Shown in pieces: positions 23,905 to 35,663 of a stretch of DNA of 64,000 bases. A program made the translations under genes and the position numbers. Numbering within the stretch: the first letter of the stretch is position 1; every line of letters begins with the position of its first letter. The DNA is from Sapria himalayana (lineage: Eukaryota > Streptophyta > Magnoliopsida > Malpighiales > Rafflesiaceae): contig JAREIK010010245.1 in the NCBI GenBank assembly GCA_029783825.1, positions 1 to 64,000 on the forward strand, given 5' to 3'. The notes beneath the pieces were generated by a model. That model saw only the letters and a program-made list of their open reading frames with translations. It was not told the origin of the DNA and made no database searches.

Positions 23905-25966
23905 TGATTACATTTTTATCTCTAAGTCTATCCAACACACACCCTTAGAGTTATGGAATGGTCGTAAACCCAGTTTACGTTATATCCGTATATGGGGGTG
24001 CACAGCACATGTGCTGAAAGGAGAGACTAGGAAGCTAGAATCATGAACAGAAGTATGTCCATTTGTTTGTTACCCCACAGGCATGAGGAAAGGTTTGTTC
24101 TACAATCCTCAAGATAAGAAAGTATTTATATCGACAAATGCTACCTTTCTTGAAAATGACCACATGGCAAACTTCAAACCTCAAAGTAGGTCACTAGAAG
24201 AATTACAATTTGATCAGATCAGTCAACTACTAGTAACCTTTATTGGGGAACATAACAAAGAGACTAAACATCCTATACAGGATATCATTACACCTCGACG
24301 TAGTGGGAGGTTTTCTAAACAACCAATTCGCTATAAAGAGACCAGTGAAGCAAATGTTGTTGTACCTAATATTAGTGATGATGATCCATTGTCTTACAAG
24401 CATGCGATGGATGATCCTGATAAGGAAAAATGGCTAACATCTATGGAACAAGAAATGGAATATATGTATTCCAATTTAGTCTGGGAACTTGTAGATCTAC
24501 CTAAATTAGTCAGGCCCATTGGGTGCAAATGGATCTAAAGAAAAAGAGAGGTGTGGATGAGAAAGTGAAGACTTTCAAAGCACAACTAGTAGCAAAAGGC
24601 TATACACAAAAGGCGGGAGTCGATTATGAAGAGACTATATCCCCAGTAGCTATGATTAAATCCATTCGCATCCTTCTTTCCATTGCTGCTGCTTTCGATT
24701 ATGAGATATGGCAAATGGCTGTTAAGACTAATTTTTTGAATGGTTTTTTTGATGAAAGCATTTATATGATGCAACCAGAGGGTTTCATTGTTAAAGGTCA
24801 AGAGCAGAAAATATGCAAGCTAATTAAGTCCATTTATGGGCTTAAACAAGCTTCAAGGTCATGGAACCTAAGGTTTGATGAAATGATCACTGCCTTCAAT
24901 TTTGAGCAAAATGTTGATGAACCTTGGGTCTACAAGTACATCAAGGAAACCAAAGTAGTCTTTTTGGTACTATACATGGATGATATCCTACTCATTGGGA
25001 ATGATATAGGATTATTGTCCGACATAAAGAAATGGCTACTCAAAATGTTTCAAATGAAAGATTTGGAACAAGCGAGTTATGTACATGGGATCCAAATCAT
25101 AAGGGATCGTAAGAATAGACTCTTGGCATTGTCTCAACATCTTATATTGATAAGGTACTGGATCGGTTTTCAATAAAGAATTCCAAAAAGGGTTACCTAC
25201 CATATCGACATAAAATTTTCCTATCAAAGGAGTAGTGTCCTACCACACCACAAGAAGAATAGTACATGAGATTGGTTCCTTATGCCTCAGTAGTGGGTAG
25301 CCTCATGTATGTCATGCTGTGTACAATACCAAACATATGCTATGTAGTGGGAATTGTTAGCCGTTATCAATCCAACCCATAGATGGTATACTAGATTTCA
25401 GTGAAGCACATTCTCAAGTACCTTAGACGAATGAGAAACTATATGTTGATTTATTCAGGTGTTGACCTAAATCCCATTGGATATACTGATTCTGACTTCA
25501 TGAAAGATGACGAAATTTGAAAGTCAATGTCTGGGTTAGTATTCACTCTTGGTGGTGGAGCTGTGGTATGAAGAAGTGTAAAACAATCCAGCATCACAGA
25601 TTCTACCATGGAAGCTGAATATATAGCAGCTTGTGAAGTAGCTAAAGAAGCGGTCTAGCTCAAGAACTTCATTACAAATCTAGAAGTTGTTCCAAATATG
25701 GATAAACCCATAGTACTTTACTGTGACAATAGTGGAGCTGTGGCAAACTCCAAAGAATCAAGGAGTCACAAGAGAGTGAAACATATATAGAGGAAGTATC
25801 ATTTAATTAGAGAAATTATACACCAGGATGACGTGGCTATTATGAAGATAACATCGCAAGACAACCTTGTGGATCCGTTCACCAAGATGTTGCCTAAAAA
25901 ATCATTTAAGGGTCAATTATATGGGATGGGTTTAAAAGACATGTCTCACATGCTTTTGAGCAAGTG
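23905..25966 (+). pseudogene. Copia pol: integrase end, reverse transcriptase, RNase H (broken)
   Basis: The integrase C-terminal motif HTPLELWNGRKPSLRYIRIWGC starts near 23,935, followed by GLFYNPQDKKVFISTNATFLE and the hinge DEPLSYKHAM-like block. The RT part shows ETISPVAMIKSIR, KLIKSIYGLKQASRSWN and the YMDD box (about 24,975). The first catalytic Asp is lost, because QMAVKTNFLNG stands where QMDVKTAFLNG is expected. A stop replaces Lys after GCKWI at 24,535 and the frame shifts there. RNase H follows with TMEAEYIAACEVAKEAV, LYCDNSGAVANSKESRSHKR, HLIREII and DPFTKMLP, broken by stops at 25,520, 25,570 and 25,790. It cannot be active. The gene order INT-RT-RH is that of Copia, not Gypsy. 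Confidence 0.92.
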
Positions 25967-25972
25967 AGAGAT

Positions 25973-27962
25973 TGTTAGGGATAGTGCCCTATAAAGCATG
26001 AATTTGTATTTATGTTTTATGAAATTAATAAAAGTATTATATTTATTACATTTAGCTATGTTGTGCATAATCTATGAGTGAAACATCAAAAAATCCCAGA
26101 TTTATTATTGTAACCATAACGTCAGTGTATAATAGTTATACATGAAAGGATCGAGGTTATGGATTATAAATCAAATTGTTCGTAATAAATTAATTGAAGT
26201 TAGGGGATCTTCAAATTAATTATTACTAGGGTGGTTCACTATCATTGAATGAAGTGACCTTAATCCAGGCCACTAATGTGGGGACATTAAAATGGAGGCT
26301 CCATATATAATAAGATTATATAGGACAGGACTAAGGCACAGTTTTTAAATTCTTTTAAATACCATTTAACTCAAGAATTAAAACATCGCCGATAGATGAT
26401 CATATGCAGATCAGTCTCAACCCTGAGTAGTCATAGACTCTTGTTTATGTCAACTGGGCCTTTTGAGTCATGGGTTAAAATCCATTATGAAATGGGCACA
26501 ATACTTGTGTCTTGGAGGCCCATTGATGTATGTAGCTGGGAATATAAACTATGGACATGGAATCCAACACTTCCTATAGAAGATGGACAGTTGGTTCCCT
26601 TAAGTATTGGTTCTGGAACTGAATAGTTTGAGTGCTCTAATTTATAACATGTTTATAAATTAATTGTTCACTAGTGGATTAATGGAACTTAAGGATCAAG
26701 ATATAATTAGAGGGGCAAATGTTAATTTCACCCGACTCTAGTTATGAACAACTTCTTGGAGGATAGAACTGCATGTAATGATTAAATCAATGGACACTCT
26801 AAATTTTTGAGTAAAATCGATACTGTAAAGACAAAAGTTCAATTTCAAGTTTTTAGTGGAATAACTCTAAAATTAATAAATTAAAATAATTGATTAAAAA
26901 GTTTAATTAATTATTGAATTTATTGGAGCTTGAAATTGCAGGTCCAAGGGTCCCAATTCCTCCTCTTTATTACTACAATGAACTATTCATGATTTGGAAT
27001 AAATTAAACTCTCTTTAGCAATATAAAATGATAAGAATAACAATCAGTTATTATTTGAATTCGAATTTTATTCGTTTGCTCATTTAATAAAAAAATAATC
27101 TACAAAGGGTAATAATATTAAATATCATTAATTCATTTTTTTATTTGATAAGGATTTGAATTTAAATATTATTAATTCATTTCCTTTTTTGATAAGGATT
27201 TGAATTAATAAATATTAAATGTATAAAATTAATGAATATTAAAAGTATATAATTCATTTTCTTATTTGATAAGAATTTGAATTTAAGAATATTTAATATT
27301 ATTAATTCATTTCCTTAATTGATAATGCTATGAATTAATGAATATTAAATGTATATAATTTATTTTCTTATTTGATAAGAATTTGAATTTAAGAATATTA
27401 AATATTATTAATTCATTTCTTATTTGATAAGGATTTGAATTTAAGAATATTAAATGTATATAATTCATTTTCTTATTTGATATGAAAGTGAATTTAAGAA
27501 TATTAAATGTATATAATTCATTTTCTTATTTGATAAGAAAGTGAATTTAAGAATATTAAATATAATTAATTCGTTTCCTTATTTGATAAGGATTTGAAAC
27601 ATCTCTAAAAACCAAAACAGATTCTTTCCTTATAAGAAACCTAGCCTACAAGAGAGTTTATTATCCTAAGAGACCCATTGCATCAAGTGTTGAGTATGCA
27701 AGGTAAATCTAGAGTGTATTGTTCCAGATCTGAATTCTTGGTGCCCACACACCTCAAAGAAGGAGGGCGAAATTGAAGACTATGGTACAAGGATTTCTTT
27801 CAATCTTACAAGTAAAAAATCTTTTATAACAATAAAAAGTATAGATCTGATCTTCATCTTTTGATATTAATATGTGTTTGCATGGATTCCTGCTAAAATA
27901 AGAATTCATGAAAAATATTTTAAAAACTAATTCCGCTGCATTTTATGATTTTATTCCCTACA
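25973..27962 (+). repeat. Copia 3' LTR, 1,990 bp
   Basis: It starts TGTTAGGGA right after the purine tract AAGTGAGAGAT and ends TTCCCTACA, so the TG...CA ends and short inverted repeat are both present. A short open frame at 26,396-26,626 inside it has no recognisable similarity. No second LTR is in the window, so the insertion cannot be dated from LTR divergence. Confidence 0.88.
27118..27600. repeat. Tandem sub-repeats inside the Copia LTR
   Basis: About eight diverged copies of a unit of roughly 55-60 bp, reading AATTCATTTTCTTATTTGAT then AAGAATTTGAATTTAAGAAT. They lie in the distal third of the LTR. Their role is unknown. Confidence 0.85.
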
Positions 27963-28505
27963 CCGACTTGATATATATATAACTAGTATACATACTTAGG
28001 TATGTCGACTTGATATCTACATAACTAGTAAACATGTATACATCAATATAAAAAGTATACATACTTAGGTATGCTGACTTGATATCTAAAAAAATAGTAT
28101 ACATCAATATGCATGTATATTTTATACATAACTAGTATACATACTTAGGTATGCTGACTTGATATCAACATAACTAGTATACATACTTAGGTATGCCAAC
28201 TTGATATCTACATAACTAGTATACATTTATACATCAATATAAACAGTATACATACTTAGGTATGCCGATTTGATATCTACAAAATAGTATACATCGATAT
28301 GCATGTCAATTTTATACATAACTAGTATACATACTTAGGCATGCCAACTTGATATCTACAAAACTAGTATAGATACTTAGGTATGCCAACATTATATCTA
28401 CATAACTAGTATACATACTTAGGTATGCCATCTTGATAATTACATAACTATTATACATTTATACATCAATATAAACAGTATACATACTTAGGTATGCCGA
28501 CATAA
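27963..28505. repeat. 42-bp / 68-bp tandem repeat
   Basis: Units begin CCGACTTGATATCTACATAA and end ACATACTTAGGTATG. Short units are 42 bp and longer ones are extended by CATCAATATAAACAGT-type or CATCAATATGCATG-type inserts. About nine units are present. The unit start is the same motif that opens each ~370-bp unit to the right. Confidence 0.88.
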
Positions 28506-30591
28506 CTATATATAAATAGTATACATAAACATACGTTTATTTTAAATAAGAGTATTTAAACATAACTATACATCAATATGCATGTGTGATATAATTCGAA
28601 TTTCTTATATAAATGTATTTTACTATATATATAAAACTAAAAAAACAGTATACATAAACATAATTATATATAAATTTAACAACGTATATTTAATGTCCAT
28701 ATATATATATATATAACTATATATAAATGTATTTAACAATATGTATATAAACATATTACTTTATATAAATGTATTTATCTACATTAATATATATAACTAT
28801 ATATAAATAGTTTACATAAATAGTATAAGGCTTGCCAACTTGATATTTACATCAATATACATAACTATATATAAATAGTATACATAAACAAGGTATATAA
28901 ACATAAGTGTATTTTATATAAGTGTATTTAAACAAAACTATACATCAATATGCATGTGTGATATAATTCAAATTTATTATATAAGTGTTTTTTACTATAT
29001 ATATAAAACTAAAAAAAAATAGTGTACATAAACAAAATTATATATAAATATAATAATGTATATTTAATATATATATATATGTATTTAACAATATGTATAT
29101 AAACATATTACTATATAAAAATGTATTTATCTACATTAATACACATAACTATATATAATCTATACACATAAATAGTATAAGGTATGCCGACTTGATATCT
29201 ACATCAATATACATAACTATATATAAACAGTATAGAAAAATAGTATAAATAAACATATGTGTATTTTAAATAAGTGTATTTAAACATAACTATACATCAA
29301 TATGTATGTGTGATATAATTTGGATATGAGTGTATTTTACTATATATATATAACTAAAAAATAGTATACATAAACATAATTATATAAAAATTTAACAACG
29401 TATATTAAATATACATACATACATATATATATATATATAACTATATATAAATGTTTTTAATAATATCTATATAAACATATTACTATATATAAATGTATTT
29501 ATCTACATTAATATACATAACTAAATATAAACAATATACATAAAAAAATATAAGGTATGCCGACTTGATATCTACATCGATATACATGACTATATATAAA
29601 AAGTATACATAAACTGTATACATAAACATAAGTGTATTTTATATAAGTGTATTTTATATAAGTGTATTTAAACATAACTATACATCAATATGCATGGGTG
29701 ATATAATTCAAATTTCTTACATACATTTATTTTACTATATATATATATAACTAAAAAAATAGTATACATAAACATAACTATTTATAAATATAAAATGTAT
29801 ATTTAATATACATACATACATATATATTTATATAGATATATAACTATATATAAATGTATTTAACATTATGTATATCAACATATTACTATATATAAATGTA
29901 TTTATCTACATTAATATACATAACTATATATAAATAGTATACATAAACAGTAAAAAGTATGCCGACTAGATATCTACATCAATATAAATAACTATACATA
30001 AATATTATACATAAACAGTATACTTAAACATATGTCTTTTTTATATAAGTGTATTTAAACATAAATATAAATTAATATGCGTGTGTGATATAATTAGAAT
30101 TTCTTATATAAGTATATTTTACTATATCTATTACTATAAAAACATTATATATAAACATAACTATATATAAATATAACAATGTATATTTAAATTACATACA
30201 CACAATATATATATATATTTATATAACTATATATAGATGTATTTAACAATATGTATATCAACATATTACTATATATAAATGTATTTATGTATATTAATAT
30301 ACATAATTATATATAAATAGTATATATAAATAGTATACATAAATAGTATAAGATATGTCGACTTGATATCAACATCAATATACATAACTATATATAAATA
30401 ATATACATAAATAGTATGCATAAACATAAGTGTATTTTATATAAGTGTATTTAAACATAACTATACATCAATATGCATGTGTGATATAATTCGAATTTCT
30501 TATATATATGTATTTTGCTATATATATATAACTAAAAAAATAGTACACATAAATATAACTATATATAAATATAACAATGTATATTTAATAT

Positions 30592-30652
<61 letters not shown>

Positions 30653-31158
30653 ACATTATGTATATCAACATATTACTATATATAAATGTATTTATCTACA
30701 TTAATAAACATAACTATATATAAATAGTATACATAAACAGTATACTTAAACATATCTATATATAAATATAACAACGTATATTTAATATACATACATATAT
30801 ATAAATGTATTTAACAATATGTATATCAACATATTACTATATATAAATATATTTATCTACATTAATATACATAACAATATATAAATAGTATTTATAAATA
30901 GTATACATAAATAGTATAAGGTATGCCGACTTGATATTAATATCAATATACATAACTATATATAAACCGTATACATAAATAGTATACAATAAATATAAGT
31001 GTTTTTTATATAAGTGTATTTAAATATAACTATATATCAATATGCATGTATGATATAATTTGAATTTCTTATATATGTGTATTTTACTATATCTATATAT
31101 CTATAAAAATAGTATACATAAACATTATTATATATATAACAATGTTTATTTAATATAC

Positions 31159-31202
<44 letters not shown>

Positions 31203-31539
31203 CTATATATAAAAGTATTTACCAATATGTATATCAAACATATTACTATATATTAATGTATTTATTTATATTAATATACAAAACTATTCATAAAAAGTAT
31301 ACATAAATAGTATAAGGTATACCGACTTGATATCTACATCAATATACTTAACTAAACACATAAATAGTATACAATAAACATAAGTACATTTTATCTAAGT
31401 ATATCTAAACATAACTATGCATCAATATGCATGTGTGATATAATTTGAATATCTAATATAAGTGTATTTTATTATATCTATAACTATAAAAATAGTATAC
31501 ATAAACATAACTATATATAAATATAATAACATATATTTA

Positions 31540-31587
<48 letters not shown>

Positions 31588-31640
31588 GACTATATTTAAA
31601 TATATTTAACAATATGTATATCAATATATTACTATATATA
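28506..31640. repeat. ~370-bp tandem array, seven or more units
   Basis: Unit starts (GTATGCCGACTTGATATC or variants) fall at about 28,829, 29,187, 29,555, 29,957, 30,351, 30,920 and 31,315. The steps are 358-402 bp, except one of 569 bp that contains an internal partial duplication. Each unit carries GTGTGATATAATTCGAATTT, a short (CA)n/(TA)n tract of variable length and ATATTACTATATATAAATG. No gene is seen. Confidence 0.88.
30597..30650. repeat. (CA)n then (TA)n microsatellite
   Basis: The longest CA run of the window, about 20 uninterrupted dinucleotides, followed by a TA run. It sits inside one unit of the ~370-bp array. Shorter CA runs occupy the same place in the unit at 31,543-31,571. 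Confidence 0.95.
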
Positions 31641-32783
31641 AATGTATTTATCTACATCAATACCAATACATAGTCATATGTCTAAATATATATAATTACA
31701 TGAAAAAATATATATAACTACATCTACAACATGTAAAACTACATGATTCAGAAACTTAATATCCATTATTATCATTCATCTCATTCATACATGCTTTTTT
31801 GGATATTGTATAAATCTTTATCATTTTCTCATATATTTTTGGAAATTAAATTTAATTCTTTCAATCTTAAATATTTTTTTATTATATTTTATATGCTTGT
31901 ATAAATCATTATGATATAATATGTTTAGGGTTTGTATTTTTGTTTCACTTAATATCATTTAACTAAAATTGATTTCTAATAAAATGTTCATTTTTTAAAA
32001 TTCATTTTGTAATTTTCAAAACAAATAACAACATGTATGTGTAATAAATATTATAATAAATTTCTAAAGAATAGGTGTGATGTAGTTTCAATTTACAAAG
32101 AAAAAACTTTAAAAATAAAAATTATTTACAAAATAAAATTTGCACCTTATAATATTCAATATGTTATATTTATTATAAATAAATAATGTTTGAAATGTAT
32201 TTATTAATTACAAAAAAAAACATTGTAATGTATTAAATTATAAAAAAATTAAAAAAAATTAAAAAAAATGTAAAAAATATATATATAAAAACAAATTCAT
32301 ATATATATATATATATGGTCTTTTATATATTTTTAATAACATATAATAATAATTACTTGTAGAAAAATTTAATCTTATATTTATATGGTAATCTATTTTG
32401 TTTGAACATAATTAAAGAAATAATTTATTTTTTTCGAAACAATAAAGACATGTATTTATATGCACTACATTATATTTGTTTGAATTTTAAAGTTTATAAA
32501 AATTTATTAATCACAATAAATAATATGTAGAAATTTATCATTGACATTAATATTTTCATAAAAAAAGTATATAGACAAACAAAAATAATATTATCTATTA
32601 TGAACAATATTTTCATTTTTAACTAAATTGTAAAACCAAAATAATTTACAGATATGTCTATTTTTTTTTATTTATATGAGTATAATGATACTTATTTTAA
32701 TATAAATATTAAAAAAACAACTATTTGAATATAATAAAAACTCATATATTTAATTCATAATTTCATTTTATCCATTAATATGC

Positions 32784-32818
<35 letters not shown>

Positions 32819-32923
32819 TTGTTTTAAATATAAAAAATTTATAATATTTTATAAATTGTATACAATATTTAATATTTTATTTTAAATAAATTTGCAAAAT
32901 CAAAAAATTTTAAATACATTTAG

Positions 32924-32963
<40 letters not shown>

Positions 32964-33775
32964 ATAGTTTCATGTGTAACATTAAAAATACATTACGTAT
33001 ATAGGTATATGTGTGTGTTTGTGTGGGTGTACAGTAGTATATGCATGCATACATGTATATACACACTACTTTGAAAATGTAGATACATGTGTGAAAATAT
33101 ACAAAAGAACATAAATGTGTATACTGATATATAATATATTGTAATGTATATGAATGTATAAATGTGTTTATGTGTAGGGCAGTGTATATGCACATATATA
33201 TTTATGCATATATATGTAAATATTAACATTAATTTTGAGAATAAAAATACTTGAGCTCATAAATATTAACATGTTCCAAAAATTCGTGAGAGCATGAGCA
33301 AAAAGTGACATTATTACAAGATACAACTAATCTCTCATCTATAACACTTTGCCTCAAATTTTGATCAGAGTAATACTTGCAATGATAAAGGTTCATTCAA
33401 TACTAAATATCATGGTGTTACATTTTCATTCAAAACTATAATTTGTTCAAATTAAAAATCTATCTAATATCTTCTTCAATAACTCTTCTATCTTCTTTTT
33501 CTAGTCTTGATAAGCTATTTTCAATTTTGATTATTTGTACATTTCTTATCTAATATCTCTAGTTCGAACTATTGTAAAAGTAAAATCTATCAAATCAATC
33601 TAGGGCTGACATCTTACTTTTCTATGAGATATTTGATTATATAATATTTAGTATATGCTATGACTTTTTTCCCCACTAAATATGATATTAATTTTCCAAA
33701 AGAAAAGATTATTGATACAAGTTCTTTCTCTATAGTGGTGTAATTCAATTGAACATTTTAGAGTGTGTTGTTATC
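31641..33775. repeat. AT-rich block duplicated from 14,401-16,520
   Basis: Collinear duplicate of the copy A block with the same landmarks, including (CA)n runs at 32,787-32,815 and 32,924-32,943, the GCATGCATACATGTATAT segment and the TTGATAAGCTATTTTCAATTTT segment. It is non-coding. Confidence 0.85.
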
Positions 33776-35620
33776 ACAATATATGATAACTATTTATACA
33801 TATTTGTATAACTATATAAAACTCTTCATAATTATATTTAACTATATTTGTAACTATGTAAATAGTTTTTTAACAATATTAATAACTACATATAACTATT
33901 TTTTAAACTATATAATATTTTATAACTATATGAGTAATTCTATATAACTGTATTTTTAACAAAATATATCATATGTATAATAATATACAACTATATATCA
34001 TTGTATTTTACTATACATATATCTATAAAAATATTATATATTACTATATCTTTAACTACATACATATTTATAACTATATGTGTATAATTATATAGAAATA
34101 TTTTTATATCTTTGTAATACTCTATATAATTAAATATAACTATATTTGTATCTATGTATACATATATGTAATCATAAATTTAATCTATATATTTATGTAT
34201 AACTTTGTATAAATTTATGTATAGCTACTTATAACTACTTGTATCAATATATTTCTATATAATTATAAGTTTAACTATATATAACTCTATTTTTAATTAT
34301 ATATACTACAGGTATAAAAACATATAGATGTTGACCTCCCTCTCTGGTTACCATCTATTGAGGTCTATTGATTCTTTTTTTCCCTCATCAGATATCTTTA
34401 CTACCAAATGACAAAGGGATTGAGATTTATGGAAGAAATGGGGTTTACATTCACAAAGTTGTTCAGTAGTCTGTTTGCCAACAAGGAGATGAGGATTTTG
34501 ATGCCAGGTCTTGATGATGGCGGATAGATAACCATTCTTTAATAGTTGAAGCTTGTGAAATTGTAACCACAATTCCTGCTATTGTATTCAATGTAGAGAC
34601 TGTTAAATACAAAAACATCAATTTCACTGTGTAGGATGTTGGGGGGCAAGACAACGTTCGCCCTTTCTGGAGGGATTACTTTCAAAATACCCAAGGTCTC
34701 ATATTTGTCATGGATATCAATGACAGTGTTCGAGTAGTTGAAGCCAGAGATGAGTTGCATAGGATGCTAAATGATGAAAAACTTTGAGATGTAGTTTTGC
34801 TGGTATTTGCCAATAAGCAAGATCTTCCCAGTGCAAGTAAAGACAATTTTGCATAGGATGCTAAATTATATATATAATTATAATATATATAAAATTATAT
34901 AAAAAAAAATATATACCTACATGTATAAATATAAGTAGAACTATTTGTGTAATTATCTATATAACCACATGTTACTATATTTATAATTACATGTATAATA
35001 ACATACAATATTATATTTAACTATATGTGTATAACTTTGTATAAATATTTGTAAAACTATATATAAATATTTGTTTCACTATATAACACTCTACAACATT
35101 AAATATAACTATATTTATAACTATATATACATATATGTAAATCTATATATTTATTTTTAACTTTATATATTTATGTATAACTATTTGTATGAATATATTT
35201 ATATATAACTATATATTTATTATATAAAAATAATAATAGCAATATATACTATATGTATAATAACATATAACAATAAATAAATAAAGCTTATTATATATAT
35301 AACTATAAAAACTTTATACATAACTATAATTAAATATATAATTTACATCTTATATTTAATATACATTTGTATATATTAGTATATAAAAATGTATTTTACT
35401 ATATCTATACCTAAACATAACTATATGTATAATTATATAAAATTATATGAATCAATATATATATCTACATGTATAAATATAAGTATTACTATATGTGTAA
35501 CTATATGTATATCCACATTTAACTATATTTATAATTACATGTATTAAAATATAAAACATTATGCTTAATTATATGTGTATAACTATATATAAATATTTGT
35601 AAAACTAAATAAAACTTTAT
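33776..35620. repeat. TATAACTA-type ~550-bp array in copy B
   Basis: Same array as 16,520-20,155, with TTTATAATTACATGTATA landmarks near 34,978 and 35,530. It is interrupted by the ARF retrocopy (34,327-34,866) at the position corresponding to copy A and ended by the 5'-truncated end of LINE-C. Confidence 0.85.
34327..34866 (+). pseudogene. ARF1-type processed pseudogene (copy 2, 3'-truncated)
   Basis: It descends from the same retrocopy as 17,025-17,926: the same untranslated leader (GTTGACCTCCCTCTCTGG) and the same left flank (GTATAAAAACATATA at 34,312-34,326, one base from the copy A duplication). The coding start is the ATG at 34,438. Visible pieces are [17 protein letters not shown], the [24 protein letters not shown] region in shifted frames, [12 protein letters not shown] and NKQDLPSA. 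It ends at about 34,850, where the 16 bases GCATAGGATGCTAAAT, already present at 34,756, recur and join AT-rich array. The last third of ARF is absent. Confidence 0.85.
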
Positions 35621-35663
35621 ATAACTAAGTAAGGCTAAAGGAGAACTAAGATTAAAAGTACAC

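Larger units (their letters stand above)
23885..27962 (+). mobile_element. Ty1/Copia LTR retrotransposon, 5'-truncated
   Basis: The element starts abruptly within the integrase C-terminal region and keeps reverse transcriptase, RNase H and a complete 3' LTR. The 5' LTR, gag, protease and most of integrase are missing. The left junction is with CACTA transposase sequence and the right junction with the CGACTTGATATA array of copy B. A single simple insertion therefore does not explain both flanks; a deletion or recombination must have removed the left part. Confidence 0.88.
27963..35620 (+). mobile_element. CACTA copy B, interior only
   Basis: It begins with the CGACTTGATATA unit directly after the LTR and runs through the ~370-bp array, the AT-rich block paired with 14,401-16,520 and the TATAACTA array with ARF copy 2, in the same order as copy A. 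Subterminal repeats, leader and transposase are absent. It is cut on the right by LINE-C. Confidence 0.65.

Noticed and set aside
26396..26626. 76-residue open frame inside the Copia LTR
   Set aside because: LTRs are normally non-coding, no motif is recognised, and no start context stands out.
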